DNA from: Rhodothermales bacterium
GTDB taxonomy: Bacteria > Bacteroidota > Rhodothermia > Rhodothermales > Bin80
NCBI GenBank assembly: GCA_958296045.1
Contig: CATQHT010000002.1
Coordinates: 496,001 to 560,000, forward strand
DNA: 64,000 nt
Direction: 5' to 3'
The first letter of the stretch is position 1. Every line of letters begins with the position of its first letter. Below, one piece after another: positions 10,233 through 20,501 of the stretch. The notes beneath the pieces are model-generated. The model was not told the DNA's origin, did no database searches, and was given only the letters and a program-made list of their open reading frames with translations. A program made the translations under genes and the position numbers.

Positions 10233-11083
10233 TCGTACGTCACCAGATCGAGCACACGCTGTACTTTCGGTACAATGCGCCGGTGCACTCGTCCGTCATG
10301 ACCCTCTACCTGTGTCCCCTCCAGGACCGCAACCAGGTACTGCTGGATTTCGCTCTTGTGAGTGACCCCAGTGGATCGGTTTTTACCTTTCGCGGTCCGT
10401 TCAACAATTGGGGTCATTTTCTGAACCGCCCAGGTCCGTACGATAGCCTCGTGATTGGTGCCCGAAGTCGCGTGGAGGTGGGCCCTGCCCAGAGCCTGCC
10501 CAACCGGCTGGGAGCAAGCGCGTGGTCGAGACTGGAAGGAAGCACAAGAGACCCGGAATTGTGGCTCATGTTGCAACCTAGCCGATTTGCTCGCTCTTCC
10601 CCAGCCTTGGAGCATTTCATGCAAATCAATGGCCTGGAGACGGGAGAAGACCCCCTCACAACCGTCTTGCAGCTGAGGGATATCCTTCACCGCATCTTCG
10701 AGTATGCTCCAGGCAGCACGGCAGCCGATTCGCCCATCGAGCGCATCCTGGAGAGCGGGCGAGGTGTGTGTCAGGACTATGCTCATGTTATGACATCTAT
10801 TCTGCGCATCTGGGGCATCCCATGCCGCTATGTATCGGGGTATCTCGGGCCTGATGCGCCGGGATCCGTTACTGGAGAGAGTCACGCGTGGGTGGAGTGT
10901 TGGCTTCCTGGCTTGGGATGGGTCGGATTGGATCCGACGAATAACAGCGAAGGCGATGAGCGTCACGTTCGCGTAGCGGTCGGCCGCGACTACGCAGACG
11001 TACCACCGACACGGGGCGTATATCGGGGATGGGCGGAGTCGGTGCTGACGCCCACAGTGACCGTTACGCGCGAAGACCCGTGA
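10229..11083 (+). CDS. Transglutaminase-like cysteine peptidase family protein
   Basis: GVCQDYAHVMTSILR (Cys), ESHAWVECWLPGLGWVGLDPTNN (His/Asp): transglutaminase core; overlaps the stop of the Alpha-E gene. Confidence 0.93.
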   Translation: MIVRHQIEHTLYFRYNAPVHSSVMTLYLCPLQDRNQVLLDFALVSDPSGSVFTFRGPFNNWGHFLNRPGPYDSLVIGARSRVEVGPAQSLPNRLGASAWSRLEGSTRDPELWLMLQPSRFARSSPALEHFMQINGLETGEDPLTTVLQLRDILHRIFEYAPGSTAADSPIERILESGRGVCQDYAHVMTSILRIWGIPCRYVSGYLGPDAPGSVTGESHAWVECWLPGLGWVGLDPTNNSEGDERHVRVAVGRDYADVPPTRGVYRGWAESVLTPTVTVTREDP

Positions 11084-11676
11084 CAGGAACGCTCGCTGAG
11101 GGAGTAGCGGGCAGGTAAGGAATCGATCATTACCCCATAAGTGCCAACCTGCCTGACGCCAACAAGAGTTCGGAGTGCTACACCTGCAGGCTGGTCAGTG
11201 TGTTGGTAAGTGTAGACAGACGATTGCGAAGAATAGGGAGTTCAGCTCTATGTGCCGCTGCTCGAGCAGTTCTCCCGTAACCGTCCCGTAGAGAGCATTT
11301 AAGCCAGGAGGTTTGCCCTGCATATATTTGGGTGCGGTCTTCTATGGCTATGCGGTAACCTCGGCTTCGGGCAGGTTGAGGTATCCTCAACTCGGCAGAG
11401 CAGCCATGACTGGTAGCTCTGACAGGTATCGCTATTCGCCGATGTTCTTTGGGAGTCTGGTAGCGGGTACGGGTGATCTTCTATTGAGGGCGCACCGAGT
11501 CAATGATCGAGCGGCTATGTGGCTGCAGTGCGGACTGGGATTGAAGTGCTTTTTTGGCATGTAGGCGGCGTAGTCACGCAGGTGTGGCCGCGTATAGAAG
11601 GGCGGATCGTAGGTGCAGTATTACGTACGGATGGAGGCAGCAGAGCATGGTTCATGGTCTTGCTCCGCGCATCCTT

Positions 11677-13329
11677 CTATGGAGGTGCCGGGGGATGGAG
11701 TGGCTGCCACTGGTGGGGTAGTAGCAGGTGGATCTTTTTGGCTGGATGGCCCGCAGCAATGCGTGGCAGCACATCTTCGAGCCATTTTACGGGATTAACG
11801 CCGTGCAACCGGCACGTTGCCAGGAGCGTGTAGAAGGTGGCCATCTGCTTAGCTGCGTGGTGGGATCCGCAGAAGAGGTAGTTTTTGCGGCCGATCGCAA
11901 CCGTGCGCATGGCCCTTTCGACGGCGTTGGTATCAATTTCCAGGCGTCCGTCGTCGATGTATCGGCACAGCCGGTCCCACCGCGCCAGCGTGTAGTGCTT
12001 GGCCTTGCCCAGTAATCCCTTTGGGAGCGTATTCTGCTGCTGGAGCCACGTTTTAAGGTGGCGCAATACGGGTTTGGCCTTTTGCTGCCGCGCGATGCGT
12101 CGTTGTTCTGCAGAGGCATGGTTCTCGCGCAGCTGCGCTTCTATCCGGTAGAGCGTTCCTATTTGCTTCAGCACGAAGGCGGCTCTGTCGGGATCGGTAC
12201 GGAGGGCTTGGTAAAATTTGCGTCGCGTATGGGCCCAGCAGTTGGCCAGTATGATGCCGACATCCCGAATGAAGGTCTCGTAGGCGACATATCCGTCGGT
12301 ATGCAGCACGCCCTGGAACCCATGCAGGAATCCTCGTGGCACCTTGCTTCCGCGTCCGGGTGCGTATTGGTAGACCAGCAGCTTCTGTTTAGGGCAATGG
12401 TAGACCCAGAAGTATCCGCGATGAGTGGACCCTTTCTTCTTGCGATCCTGCACGCGGATCGTGGTCTCGTCCACCTGCAGGTATCCGCTCTTGCGTACCT
12501 GATCGGCCACGGCAAGCGCGAGCTGTTCCAGGTCAAAGCCTACCTTATCCATCCAGTTTCCCATGGTGGACGATGGGATCTTATAGCCCGAGCCGCGCTC
12601 TATTATCTTGGCTAGGCGGTGAAGCGGTAGACCATCCTCGACTTTGGACGTAACAAGGTGCGCCAGCAACGATTCATGTACTCGCCCGCTGGGAATAGTG
12701 CGCGCAGGGAGTGGAGCGATACGCAGCCCCTTCGAAGGATCGGTGCTATGCGCAAATACGCGGCGCCTATAGTGGATCTCCTTCAGGTACCCTGGCACCC
12801 ACGCTACCACCTTGGTACTCTCAATTCGAATCGGTTTCCAGCCTTCCAGGTCCCCTTCGGGGTTAAGAAAGATCTCTTCACTTGGCAGGTCGTCTGGCAG
12901 TTTGCTACGCTGCCCTTTGCGCCGCGTCTTGGGTTTGGCGTTCGCGCGATGGTCCTTAGTCGGTGTGCCCTGTACACCCGGGCGCGAGGCCGACGTATCT
13001 GCGGTCGCTGATGGTGGCGGCTTCTGATCCGCTGTCGCGCGGATGTCGTCGCTCACAGGCGCCTTTGGCTTCACAGGCGCCTTTAAGCGCTCGCTTGTGC
13101 TGCCGAAGAGCTTTTGGGAGAGCTCACTGAGCTGGTCTTTGAGCTTGGCCATATCCTCGGCCAGACCTGCGGTCGTTGCCTCCGACCGCTGCCGTTGCGT
13201 ACGCTCCTCGCTATGCAGGCGCCGCCAATGGTCACGCTCCGAACGAAGCCGCTCGACCACCGCGCGATGGTCCAGCTCGAGCCTCGCGCAACGCGGACAG
13301 GGGCGCTCCTGGGCAGGGATACTTGGCAC
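11677..13329 (-). CDS. tnpC: IS66 family transposase TnpC
   Basis: HTDGYVAYETFI...CWAHTRRKFYQAL, DGRLEIDTNAVERAMRTVAIGRKNYLFCGSHHAAKQMATFYTLLATCRLHGVNPVKWLEDVLPRI: IS66 DDE domain and C-terminal domain. Confidence 0.96.
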   Translation of the reverse strand: MPSIPAQERPCPRCARLELDHRAVVERLRSERDHWRRLHSEERTQRQRSEATTAGLAEDMAKLKDQLSELSQKLFGSTSERLKAPVKPKAPVSDDIRATADQKPPPSATADTSASRPGVQGTPTKDHRANAKPKTRRKGQRSKLPDDLPSEEIFLNPEGDLEGWKPIRIESTKVVAWVPGYLKEIHYRRRVFAHSTDPSKGLRIAPLPARTIPSGRVHESLLAHLVTSKVEDGLPLHRLAKIIERGSGYKIPSSTMGNWMDKVGFDLEQLALAVADQVRKSGYLQVDETTIRVQDRKKKGSTHRGYFWVYHCPKQKLLVYQYAPGRGSKVPRGFLHGFQGVLHTDGYVAYETFIRDVGIILANCWAHTRRKFYQALRTDPDRAAFVLKQIGTLYRIEAQLRENHASAEQRRIARQQKAKPVLRHLKTWLQQQNTLPKGLLGKAKHYTLARWDRLCRYIDDGRLEIDTNAVERAMRTVAIGRKNYLFCGSHHAAKQMATFYTLLATCRLHGVNPVKWLEDVLPRIAAGHPAKKIHLLLPHQWQPLHPPAPP

Positions 13330-13384
13330 GCCCTATTAACTCATGGCATTTGCAAGCAGTTTCGAGAAGTTTATGTGAAGATAG

Positions 13385-13714
13385 TTATGAATCGGAACCC
13401 CGCAATCGGCATCGATAGCGTACCGTCGAAAGCCGTACCCCGTCCAAGGGCATCATGGGCTCCGTCCATAAAGGCGTCGCGGTCTCTGGCAGCTCAAACG
13501 TCCGCGACTCGAGACGCTTGTTGTACAAAACCCATCCGCTGCGATCCCAAACCAGAAATGTGATATGTGTCCGACGGCAGTTGATGAAAACGAACACATC
13601 GCCCAAGAGAGGATCTCGCTTCATGCCCGAGCACACCAGACCGCACAACCCGTCAAAGCCTTTGCGCATGTCCGTAGGCTCCCGGCAAAAATGAAACACG
13701 TGCGACGGCCCCAA
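13385..13714 (-). CDS. tnpB: IS66 accessory protein TnpB (Orf2); TTG start
   Basis: CREPTDMRKGFDGLCGLVCSGMKRDPLLGDVFVFINCRRTHITFLVWDRSGWVLYNKRLE: IS66 Orf2 signature. Confidence 0.95.
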   Translation of the reverse strand: MGPSHVFHFCREPTDMRKGFDGLCGLVCSGMKRDPLLGDVFVFINCRRTHITFLVWDRSGWVLYNKRLESRTFELPETATPLWTEPMMPLDGVRLSTVRYRCRLRGSDS

Positions 13715-13716
13715 TG

Positions 13717-14030
13717 CTAATATGACTGGCTCCGCTCACGCTGTAACGCAGACCCGAGAAAGTCCGCCGATACCGGCGTGTACCCGCGCAGACGCGCGCC
13801 GCCTGGAAACTCGACCTCCATCAACGCCCGCTCATGTACCTCCGGTGACGATACATCCACAAACGCGCCCGAAGCCCGAGACACAGATGCCGCGTACTTC
13901 TTGCGCCAGTAGTAAAAACCACGCTCCGACAGGCCGTGCTCAAGGCCAAACGCCTTCAGGCTCTGCGCACAACCAAAAAACGCTCCACCAGCGGAAACAT
14001 GTCGTCCAAACTACGACGTAACGATGCCAT
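13717..14030 (-). CDS. tnpA: IS66 TnpA-like protein requiring a -1 frameshift
   Basis: Zero frame MASLRRSLDDMFPLVERFLVVRRA*; after a -1 shift at TTTTTTG (13980-13974) it reads GCAQSLKAFGLEHGLSERGFYYWRKKYAASVSRASGAFVDVSSPEVHERALMEVEFPGGARLRGYTPVSADFLGSALQRERSQSY*, ending just before tnpB. Confidence 0.75.
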
Positions 14031-14473
14031 TGCACCCCCCAGTTAAGTTGCTCACTGACCGACGCAACAATATCGGCAGCTCAAGCCCCTCAACGTAATA
14101 TGTACACTACGGGACACTTCTTCCCCGCCGGTGACGACCACTACATGCCTGGAGCAATCCCATAGACACCTGCTCGGTATCGCAAATCCAAGCCGTCAGG
14201 TCACGACTGAGAATGCTCCCAACCTGCCTGGAGCAGAGGCTACGGCATAACCACATAGAATCCCATCAAAACATAAGATGGCCACATGGCCTGCATTCAA
14301 TGTAGTCTACGGGACGGTTACGTTCTCCCCACGCCTCACCCGCGGAGAATAGCGCTTGGCAGATACTTAGACGTATCCGGTAACAGGCGGTAGTAATCTA
14401 TCCCCACGCTTTAGGGCACCGGTTCCCTGAGGTAAAGGCCTATATACCCTCACCCCATATGCTGAGACCGCTC

Positions 14474-14851
14474 TCAATCACCTGATCTAACCAAGCCCGA
14501 AAACGCTCTTCCGCCGCTTCCCCCTAAAGGCCAAGTAAGGAATGCAGCTGTTGCGTAGAGGTCTGCAGCTCGGCTCACCGCATGCAGTGAGATAACGAAC
14601 TGGGTGGCCCCTACTTGGAACTCGAGGATTCTGAGGGACAGCGAAATCCAACGGTGTGACCTATTGAGTTCAGCGTAGTAGGCCTGTTTCTTTGCGGCTT
14701 CGATAATCTGCCAGGCCCACCAGTCTTGCTTATCTGGCTCATCTGGCTGAACGCGAGCCTCCAACTGAACATCTTTGTTGCGGAAGGCACGCTCACGCTC
14801 GCCTGCCACTTCCTTTAGTCGATCGTGGGCCACGGCAAGTAGATGTTCCAT
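14474..14851 (-). CDS. Small ORF coupled (TAATG) to fic; likely the displaced C-terminal part of a longer Fic protein
   Basis: Start codon overlaps the fic stop by one nt; WWAWQIIEAAKKQAYYAELNRSHRWISLSLRILEFQVGATQFVISLHAVSRAAD resembles C-terminal segments of longer Fic proteins (from memory). Confidence 0.45.
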   Translation of the reverse strand: MEHLLAVAHDRLKEVAGERERAFRNKDVQLEARVQPDEPDKQDWWAWQIIEAAKKQAYYAELNRSHRWISLSLRILEFQVGATQFVISLHAVSRAADLYATAAFLTWPLGGSGGRAFSGLVRSGD

Positions 14852-15837
14852 TACCTTCCTGGATTGCTCTGTGACTGGATCTTGTGGTGCATTGCCCGCT
14901 CCGCCATCGTTTCCGACATGCGGATTATCGATTCGCCTCGAAGTTCTCTGATGGAGCGGATCGCTTCGTTCAGGTCGCCGATCTGGATGTCGGCGAAAAG
15001 GTCCACCAGGGGCTTCAGGTCGCCACGGTCACCAGCCTCCAAGGCGTCTAGGTAACGTTCCTTGTGCTCTTCGTTACGAACGACCAGAGCGAGACAATTG
15101 GCCCTCAGGAAGACGGCTGTGATGAGCGCGCGTGCGACGCGGCCGTTGCCGTCTTGGAATGGATGAATCTGCGTGAACCGGTGATGGAGCCACGCGGCTT
15201 CGACTTCGGGACAAACTCCAGCGTGCCTCAAATGTAACTCAAGCAGCTTCTCTATTTCGTCCTGGACGAATCTAGGTGGACAGTACTCGTGTATTGATCC
15301 GTCTGGGCGCATCGGGTTGTTCGAATGCTGCTTCCACTGTCCCTTTCGGAGCTTTACCTGGATACGGTTCCCATACGGATCCACGGCATCACATGTCTCT
15401 TGACTCAGGGTAAGGCGATGATGGAGTTCCTTGATGTAGGAGTCGGATAGGTCACGAGCACTGCCCACAAAATCCAGAACCATCTCCAGGGCTTCACGCT
15501 GGTCGGCGATTAATGCACGGGCTTCCCTGGAGATGGCACCCCGCGCGTGGAAACGGCCCAGTGCATCCATTCCGGCGTCGAGGATTTGAATGGTGATGCG
15601 GCGATCGACGGTGTATAGACGCTCGATAATCCCTGTCTCGATGGCCCAGCGGAGTGCGATCTCCTCACGGATCTTCTGGATCTTGGTGCCATCCCGAATG
15701 AGAGCACGATCGTGTTTCCACTGTCTTTGGATCGCGCTGAGGTCTTCACGGCACAGGTCCCGCCAGTTCGTTGGCAGATCTTCAAGTGATTGCCACTTGT
15801 GAGACAATGCCGGCGCCATCGTGTTAGTCTGGTTCAA
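14851..15837 (-). CDS. Fic/DOC family protein (predicted AMPylase)
   Basis: Core motif HPFQDGNGRVAR matches HPFx(D/E)GN(G/K)R; N-terminal WAIETGIIERLYT block. Confidence 0.92.
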   Translation of the reverse strand: MNQTNTMAPALSHKWQSLEDLPTNWRDLCREDLSAIQRQWKHDRALIRDGTKIQKIREEIALRWAIETGIIERLYTVDRRITIQILDAGMDALGRFHARGAISREARALIADQREALEMVLDFVGSARDLSDSYIKELHHRLTLSQETCDAVDPYGNRIQVKLRKGQWKQHSNNPMRPDGSIHEYCPPRFVQDEIEKLLELHLRHAGVCPEVEAAWLHHRFTQIHPFQDGNGRVARALITAVFLRANCLALVVRNEEHKERYLDALEAGDRGDLKPLVDLFADIQIGDLNEAIRSIRELRGESIIRMSETMAERAMHHKIQSQSNPGR

Positions 15838-16279
15838 AAGGGCAATGGAAGGTATAAGACTACAACTCGGCGTTAAATCGACGAAAGTTCCTAGTGTTCT
15901 GTCCCGTTAATGCGAGACGCTAAATGCTGAACCCTGCTAAAGACCGAGTCCGCCGTCGCTACCCACGCAAACAGCTTCTTCTCCGCATTGTACACCGCGA
16001 TGTACCACGCTATGGTTGCGAAGCGCGGCATCGAATCCGGTGCAAGCGCGCCACTTACATACTCGTATGTGCATGATTGGCTTCGGGGCATTTGGAGCTG
16101 ATGTGTTCGGGGGGCATAGCGTCGCGTAGTAGGTCTCTTAGTCATCGTTTATCCGGGTCTTTGTGTGATCAGGCAAGCGTCCCAGAGCCATGGTAGCTTG
16201 CCGTACTCCCATGAAGAGAGTAGGGCACATTTTGGCGCTCTGCTCTGAGCGGTCTTATTCTGAGCGCCGTTGAAGTAAG

Positions 16280-16685
16280 CATGCGGAAGTCAGTCGTCGC
16301 ACGGTATCTCGCGCGCTCTCGCGGTTGAAGCAGGCGGGATCGACCTGGGCGTAGTGCAAGGAGTTGAGCGATTTCGACCTGAAAAAGAAGCTTCACTGCT
16401 CGTCTGGACCGCAGCGCGACACGAATCATCCATTACCGGACTGGGGTAGGGTCCAAGGGCAGCGGCTGATGTATTCGTATGTGACGCGGCAAATGCTGTG
16501 ACTCGAGTACAACGAAGACTATCCGAATCGCTTGGAATACCGTCAGTTCTGCAAGCGGTACGGAGACTGGCGCCGGAGCGATCCGAGCGTGGACATGCGC
16601 GTGGAGCATCGTGCGGGCGACAAGCTATTCATTGACTACGAATTGCTGCGTGAACCAGGGTGGCCGGTGAGCACCACCCCCTGAA
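16280..16685 (+). pseudogene. IS21 family IstA remnant
   Basis: Reading frame with stops: SRRTVSRALSRLKQAGSTWA*CKELSDFDLKKKLHCSSGPQRDTNHPLPDWGRVQGQRLMYSYVTRQML*LEYNEDYPNRLEYRQFCKRYGDWRRSDPSVDMRVEHRAGDKLFIDYE, matching IstA blocks (YSQFC..Y..W, M...HRAGEKLFVDY). Confidence 0.8.
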
Positions 16686-16730
16686 CGAGGGCTCTGGCAA
16701 AGGCGTACCAGAGGTTTCACAGGTCGAGCG

Positions 16731-18407
16731 ATGAACGAAGAGCAAGTTGGACATCTCCTGAACTCGCTGCCGCAGGCGCCGCTGCTCAGGGCCGTGGGGG
16801 AAGAAGCCGCACGCCTTGGCATCGAAGCCTATGCGGTGGGCGGGGTAGTGCGCGACATGCTGCGGCAAGCGCCAACCCAGGATGTGGACCTTGTGACCTT
16901 GGGCATTGGCAGTGGCATACGCCTGGCACGAGCCGTAGGCAAGCACTTGGGCGGGCTGACGGCCCATGTGTACGACCAGTTCGGTACCGCGGCATTACGC
17001 ATTCGGCAGGATGATGGAGACGTGGCCGAACTGGAGTTTGTGGCGGCGCGCAAAGAAAGCTATCGCGCTTCCTCGCGAAAGCCGAGTGTTCAGGCGGCCA
17101 CACTATACGAGGACCTCCTACGGCGTGATTTCACGGTTAACGCTATGGCCGTGAGTGTAATGCCAGACCGGTATGGGGTCTTACTCGACCCCTTTGGGGG
17201 GCGGCGGCACCTGGAAAAGCAGTGGCTGATTACGCCCCGCCCGCCGCGGCGCACGTTTGCGGATGATCCGCTCCGAATGATTCGTGCGGCCCGCTTTGCT
17301 GCACAGCTGAACTTTACGATTGACGAGCGTCTGATGCATGCCATGCGCCAGGAGGCGCACCGGCTATCGATCCTGAGCCAGGAACGGATCACCGAGGAGC
17401 TGGAGAAAATTATGGCCAGCCGGCTTGCTTCTTATGGGTTTGAGCTCATCGACCAGGGCGGCATGCTGAGCAGGATACTGCCCGAGGTGACGGCGCTAAA
17501 GGGTGCGCAGACCATTGCTGGGCAGCGTCATAAAGACAATTTCCATCATACGCTGAAGGTGCTGGACAACCTTGTTCTGGCCACTGGCGACGAAGAGAAT
17601 CCGCCTGCCCGTTCTTACTGGCTGCGCTGGGCGGCGCTGCTCCATGACGTGGGCAAGCCGGCGGCAAAACGATTCGTTCCTGGAACGGGATGGACCTTCC
17701 ACGGGCACGAAGATCGGGGTGCCCGCATGGTGCCAGGGATCTTCCAGAGGCTTAAGCTCCCGCTTGACGACCGCATGCAGTATGTGCGGCGGTTGGTGGC
17801 GCTCCACCACCGGCCGGTGGCGCTCGTCGATGACATGGTCACGGACTCCGCGGTGCGCCGCCTCCTATTTGACGCGGGGCCCGATATTGATGAGCTGATG
17901 ATGCTGGTACGCGCGGACATCACTTCGCGCAATCCACGCAGGGTGGCCCGATATCTGCGGGCCTTTGACCGTGTGGAGGACAAGTTTGCCGAGGTGGAAG
18001 CGAAGGATCACCTGAGAAACTTCCGCCCGCCGATAGATGGCAAAGAGATTATGGAGCGCGTGGGCATCCGGGAAGGCGTGGCGGTTGGCCTAATCAAGGA
18101 TGCTATACAGGAAGCGATCCTGGACGGCGACATACCCAATGAGCGCGAGGCAGCGCTCGCATTGCTCACGGAGGTGAAAGGCGATGCTGTAAGGCGCGCG
18201 GCGCTGTACGAAGAGACGGTACTGACGCTGCCGCGCAGCGAGAGACAAACGTCGCTGGCTGTTAAACAGGCAGTGCTCTACGGGCCGCTACCGCCCGGCC
18301 GCGAGGCCGCACTGACGTATGTGCATGCTGTCCGCAACAAGGCCGAGCAGGAGGCACAGAACCGCCTACCTGCATCGGAGGTTACGTCGGCCGCACATCC
18401 CAGGTAA
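16731..18407 (+). CDS. cca: tRNA nucleotidyltransferase / poly(A) polymerase family with HD domain
   Basis: AYAVGGVVRDMLRQAPTQDVDLVTLG, RRDFTVNAMAV, DDPLRMIRAARFAAQLNFTI; HD domain LRWAALLHDVGKPAA. Confidence 0.92.
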   Translation: MNEEQVGHLLNSLPQAPLLRAVGEEAARLGIEAYAVGGVVRDMLRQAPTQDVDLVTLGIGSGIRLARAVGKHLGGLTAHVYDQFGTAALRIRQDDGDVAELEFVAARKESYRASSRKPSVQAATLYEDLLRRDFTVNAMAVSVMPDRYGVLLDPFGGRRHLEKQWLITPRPPRRTFADDPLRMIRAARFAAQLNFTIDERLMHAMRQEAHRLSILSQERITEELEKIMASRLASYGFELIDQGGMLSRILPEVTALKGAQTIAGQRHKDNFHHTLKVLDNLVLATGDEENPPARSYWLRWAALLHDVGKPAAKRFVPGTGWTFHGHEDRGARMVPGIFQRLKLPLDDRMQYVRRLVALHHRPVALVDDMVTDSAVRRLLFDAGPDIDELMMLVRADITSRNPRRVARYLRAFDRVEDKFAEVEAKDHLRNFRPPIDGKEIMERVGIREGVAVGLIKDAIQEAILDGDIPNEREAALALLTEVKGDAVRRAALYEETVLTLPRSERQTSLAVKQAVLYGPLPPGREAALTYVHAVRNKAEQEAQNRLPASEVTSAAHPR

Positions 18408-18768
18408 GCATCTGCTCTATGGACGCGTAGTCGTATTCTCCGTCCAGGTCCGTAAACCTGTAGTCACCGGTAGTGGCACGCATGATGGTGCTCATCCGCT
18501 TCCACGAGACGTCCTCTTGGTCTGCGAATTCATCGGGAAAAGGGCAGGGCACTCGATAGGAAGGGTTATAGTGCTTATACGTCTGATGGGCCTGGTAGAC
18601 CGCCGCGCGACGCGCACCGGGCCGAGTCAGGCTCTGGCCGACAACGCGGTAGGGTGCGACAAAGATCGATGCTTCCACGCGCCCTCCGTCCAAGTCAACA
18701 TAGTCGGGTCGCATAACTTCGAAGGCGCTGGGAGGCGGATAGGCGCTGCGTTCTGAGGGACGGTGCAT
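18382..18768 (-). CDS. Hypothetical protein (possible truncated remnant)
   Basis: 129-codon ORF converging on cca with a 26-nt overlap; no family recognised. Confidence 0.3.
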   Translation of the reverse strand: MHRPSERSAYPPPSAFEVMRPDYVDLDGGRVEASIFVAPYRVVGQSLTRPGARRAAVYQAHQTYKHYNPSYRVPCPFPDEFADQEDVSWKRMSTIMRATTGDYRFTDLDGEYDYASIEQMLTWDVRPT

Positions 18769-19100
18769 CAGGGTGTAAGGTGACAGGTTCAGCCGGTGAA
18801 ACGACGAATCGGGCCGATGGATTCCAAGGTTCGCCGCATTCGTAGGGCTGGTATGCTAGTGCTTGCCAGAAAAAAGGGCCTACCTTGCGTAGACGGCTAC
18901 ATGGGATTCAGCAGGAGGCAAGATACGCCAGAAATAGGCGTGTTTGCTTGCTAACGGTCCTTCGAACCCACGTTGAACCTAGGCTGTGCCCATTCCGGCC
19001 AAGAGCTTGAATCCGCAAATGTTGGCTCAGATCTGGCTTTTCTCTGCGATAAGCATGATGTTGAGCTCTGAACCTGCCCACATTCGCCCGATTCATACAC

Positions 19101-19740
19101 ATGAGAGCGGTCCTTAAGTCCCAGTCGGATCTGTGGGTCACGCTGATTAAGCAGATTGAGCTGAATCCCAAGTCTAGGGACGATATTCCCCCGGTATTGC
19201 GCGGCCTGCAGTCCCTGTTTGCGGATAAGGATGTGCGCGACGAGGTGCTAGGCGTCCTCTCGCGCAGGATTCTTCCCGGTGTAGATCGGACTCAGGGTCG
19301 CCCTGGCATAGATTTCTGGCAGAGAATCGTGTTGGGTGTAGTGAAGTTCGCACTCAACTGCGACTATTATCGTCTGGAGAATCTGGCCAACCACCATATT
19401 GCGGTGTACCAGATGCTCATGATCAGCGACGTCAGTAAGAAGCGGTTTTCTGTGCAAACACTGGTCGACAATGTGTCCCTGCTGACGAGGGAGGCGCTCG
19501 ACGAGATTTACTAGGTGGTTGGTCGCTAAGGGTCATAAGGAGCTCAAGCATGGCGCCAAAGATGCCTTGCGCAGCCGCGCGGACTCGGCCGTTGCGCGTA
19601 CTAACGTGGAGTGGCCCACGTACGTACGGCTTCTCTGTGATGCGTTGCGCAGTCTGGTTAACGAGTTGTACGCACACTGCAAGGCGATAGGAATGAAGGG
19701 CTGGCGCAAGGCCCGCTGGTGGGTGAAGTCAATAACGACG
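19101..19740 (+). pseudogene. ISNCY-type transposase remnant (N-terminal part, frameshifted)
   Basis: KQIELNPKSRDDIPPVLRGLQSLFADKDVRDEVLGVLSRRILPGVDRTQGRPGIDFWQRIVLGVVKFALNCDYYRLENLANHH; continues in another frame LVAKGHKELKHGAKDALRSRADSAVARTNVEWPTYVRLLCDALRSLV, then lost. Confidence 0.75.
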
Positions 19741-19884
19741 ATCTATCGCCGTTGCTGGCCCGTAAGAATGGCTTTCTCGGCCGCGTACATTACTTCCTTA
19801 CGATTGCGCGCCACCCTACGCTTTGCGTCAGGGGCACGAAATTGGCCTTTGCGCACATGTGTATGTGTCATGCCTGGTCGTAGG

Positions 19885-20392
19885 GTTTGATGCTTCGCAG
19901 GGCGTGTGTTTTGTGCATGGACTCACCCTTGAGTAAGATGTGGTGCGCATTGTGAATCAGTCGGTCAAGGATGGCATGGGCCAAGGTAGGATCTTCCATG
20001 GTGTCGTGCCATTGTTCCACGGGGAGTTAGCTGGTCGCGATGGTGGACCGACTCTGGTATCGGTCGTCGAACAGCTCCAGGAGGTAGCGTTGTTGCGTGA
20101 CGTTCACTTCGCTGGTGCCCCAGTCGTCGGTGATCAGGACGTCGATTTTTGACATCTTGCTCAGGAGTTTCCGATAGGTGTCATCGGCGCGCCCTAGGTG
20201 CCTATCCTGCAAGAGTCGCGGAACACGTTGGTATTGTGCCCGGTAGTTTTCCAGGCATGCCTTATGCGCCAGTGCACAGGCCGAGTAGATCTTGCCCGTG
20301 CCTGTTGCGCCGGTGATGATGACATTGTTATGCCGCTGAATCCACTGACAGCTGGTCAGATGCAGCATGAGTCGTTTGCTGAGGCCATGTCC
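19885..20392 (-). pseudogene. IS21 family IstB ATPase remnant (N-terminally truncated, internal nonsense codon)
   Basis: Walker [98 protein letters not shown] where IstB normally has Q. Confidence 0.85.
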
Positions 20393-20501
20393 CTTCCTAA
20401 CGTCATGCGCGACAGCGCGACCTGCGGGAGGAGGCGTGTGCGTTTACGCGCACGCACAGATCTGTGCGGGGCCCCAGGGGAAACCCTGGGGCTACCGCGA
20501 C
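20393..20501 (+). pseudogene. Group II intron 3' remnant (degenerate domain V, domain VI, 3' end CTACCGCGAC)
   Basis: Domain-V-like GAGGCGTGTGCGTTTACGCGCACGCACAGATC (20431-20462), domain VI stem CCCCAGGG-GAAA-CCCTGGGG, bulged A 8 nt before the 3' end; next base begins an nrdJ exon. Same element at 23703. Confidence 0.75.

Larger units (their letters stand above)
11609..14110 (-). mobile_element. IS66-family insertion sequence (tnpA-tnpB-tnpC)
   Basis: Three IS66 ORFs in canonical order; imperfect terminal inverted repeats suggested by CGTAGGTGCAGTATTACGT (11608-11626) versus CGTAGTGTACATATTACGT (reverse complement of 14093-14111). No clear target-site duplication seen, so ends are approximate. 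Confidence 0.72.

Noticed and set aside
14040-14470. Short repeated motifs (cctggagca, ctacgggac) beside the IS66 element
   Set aside because: Too short and irregular to support a repeat family without computation.
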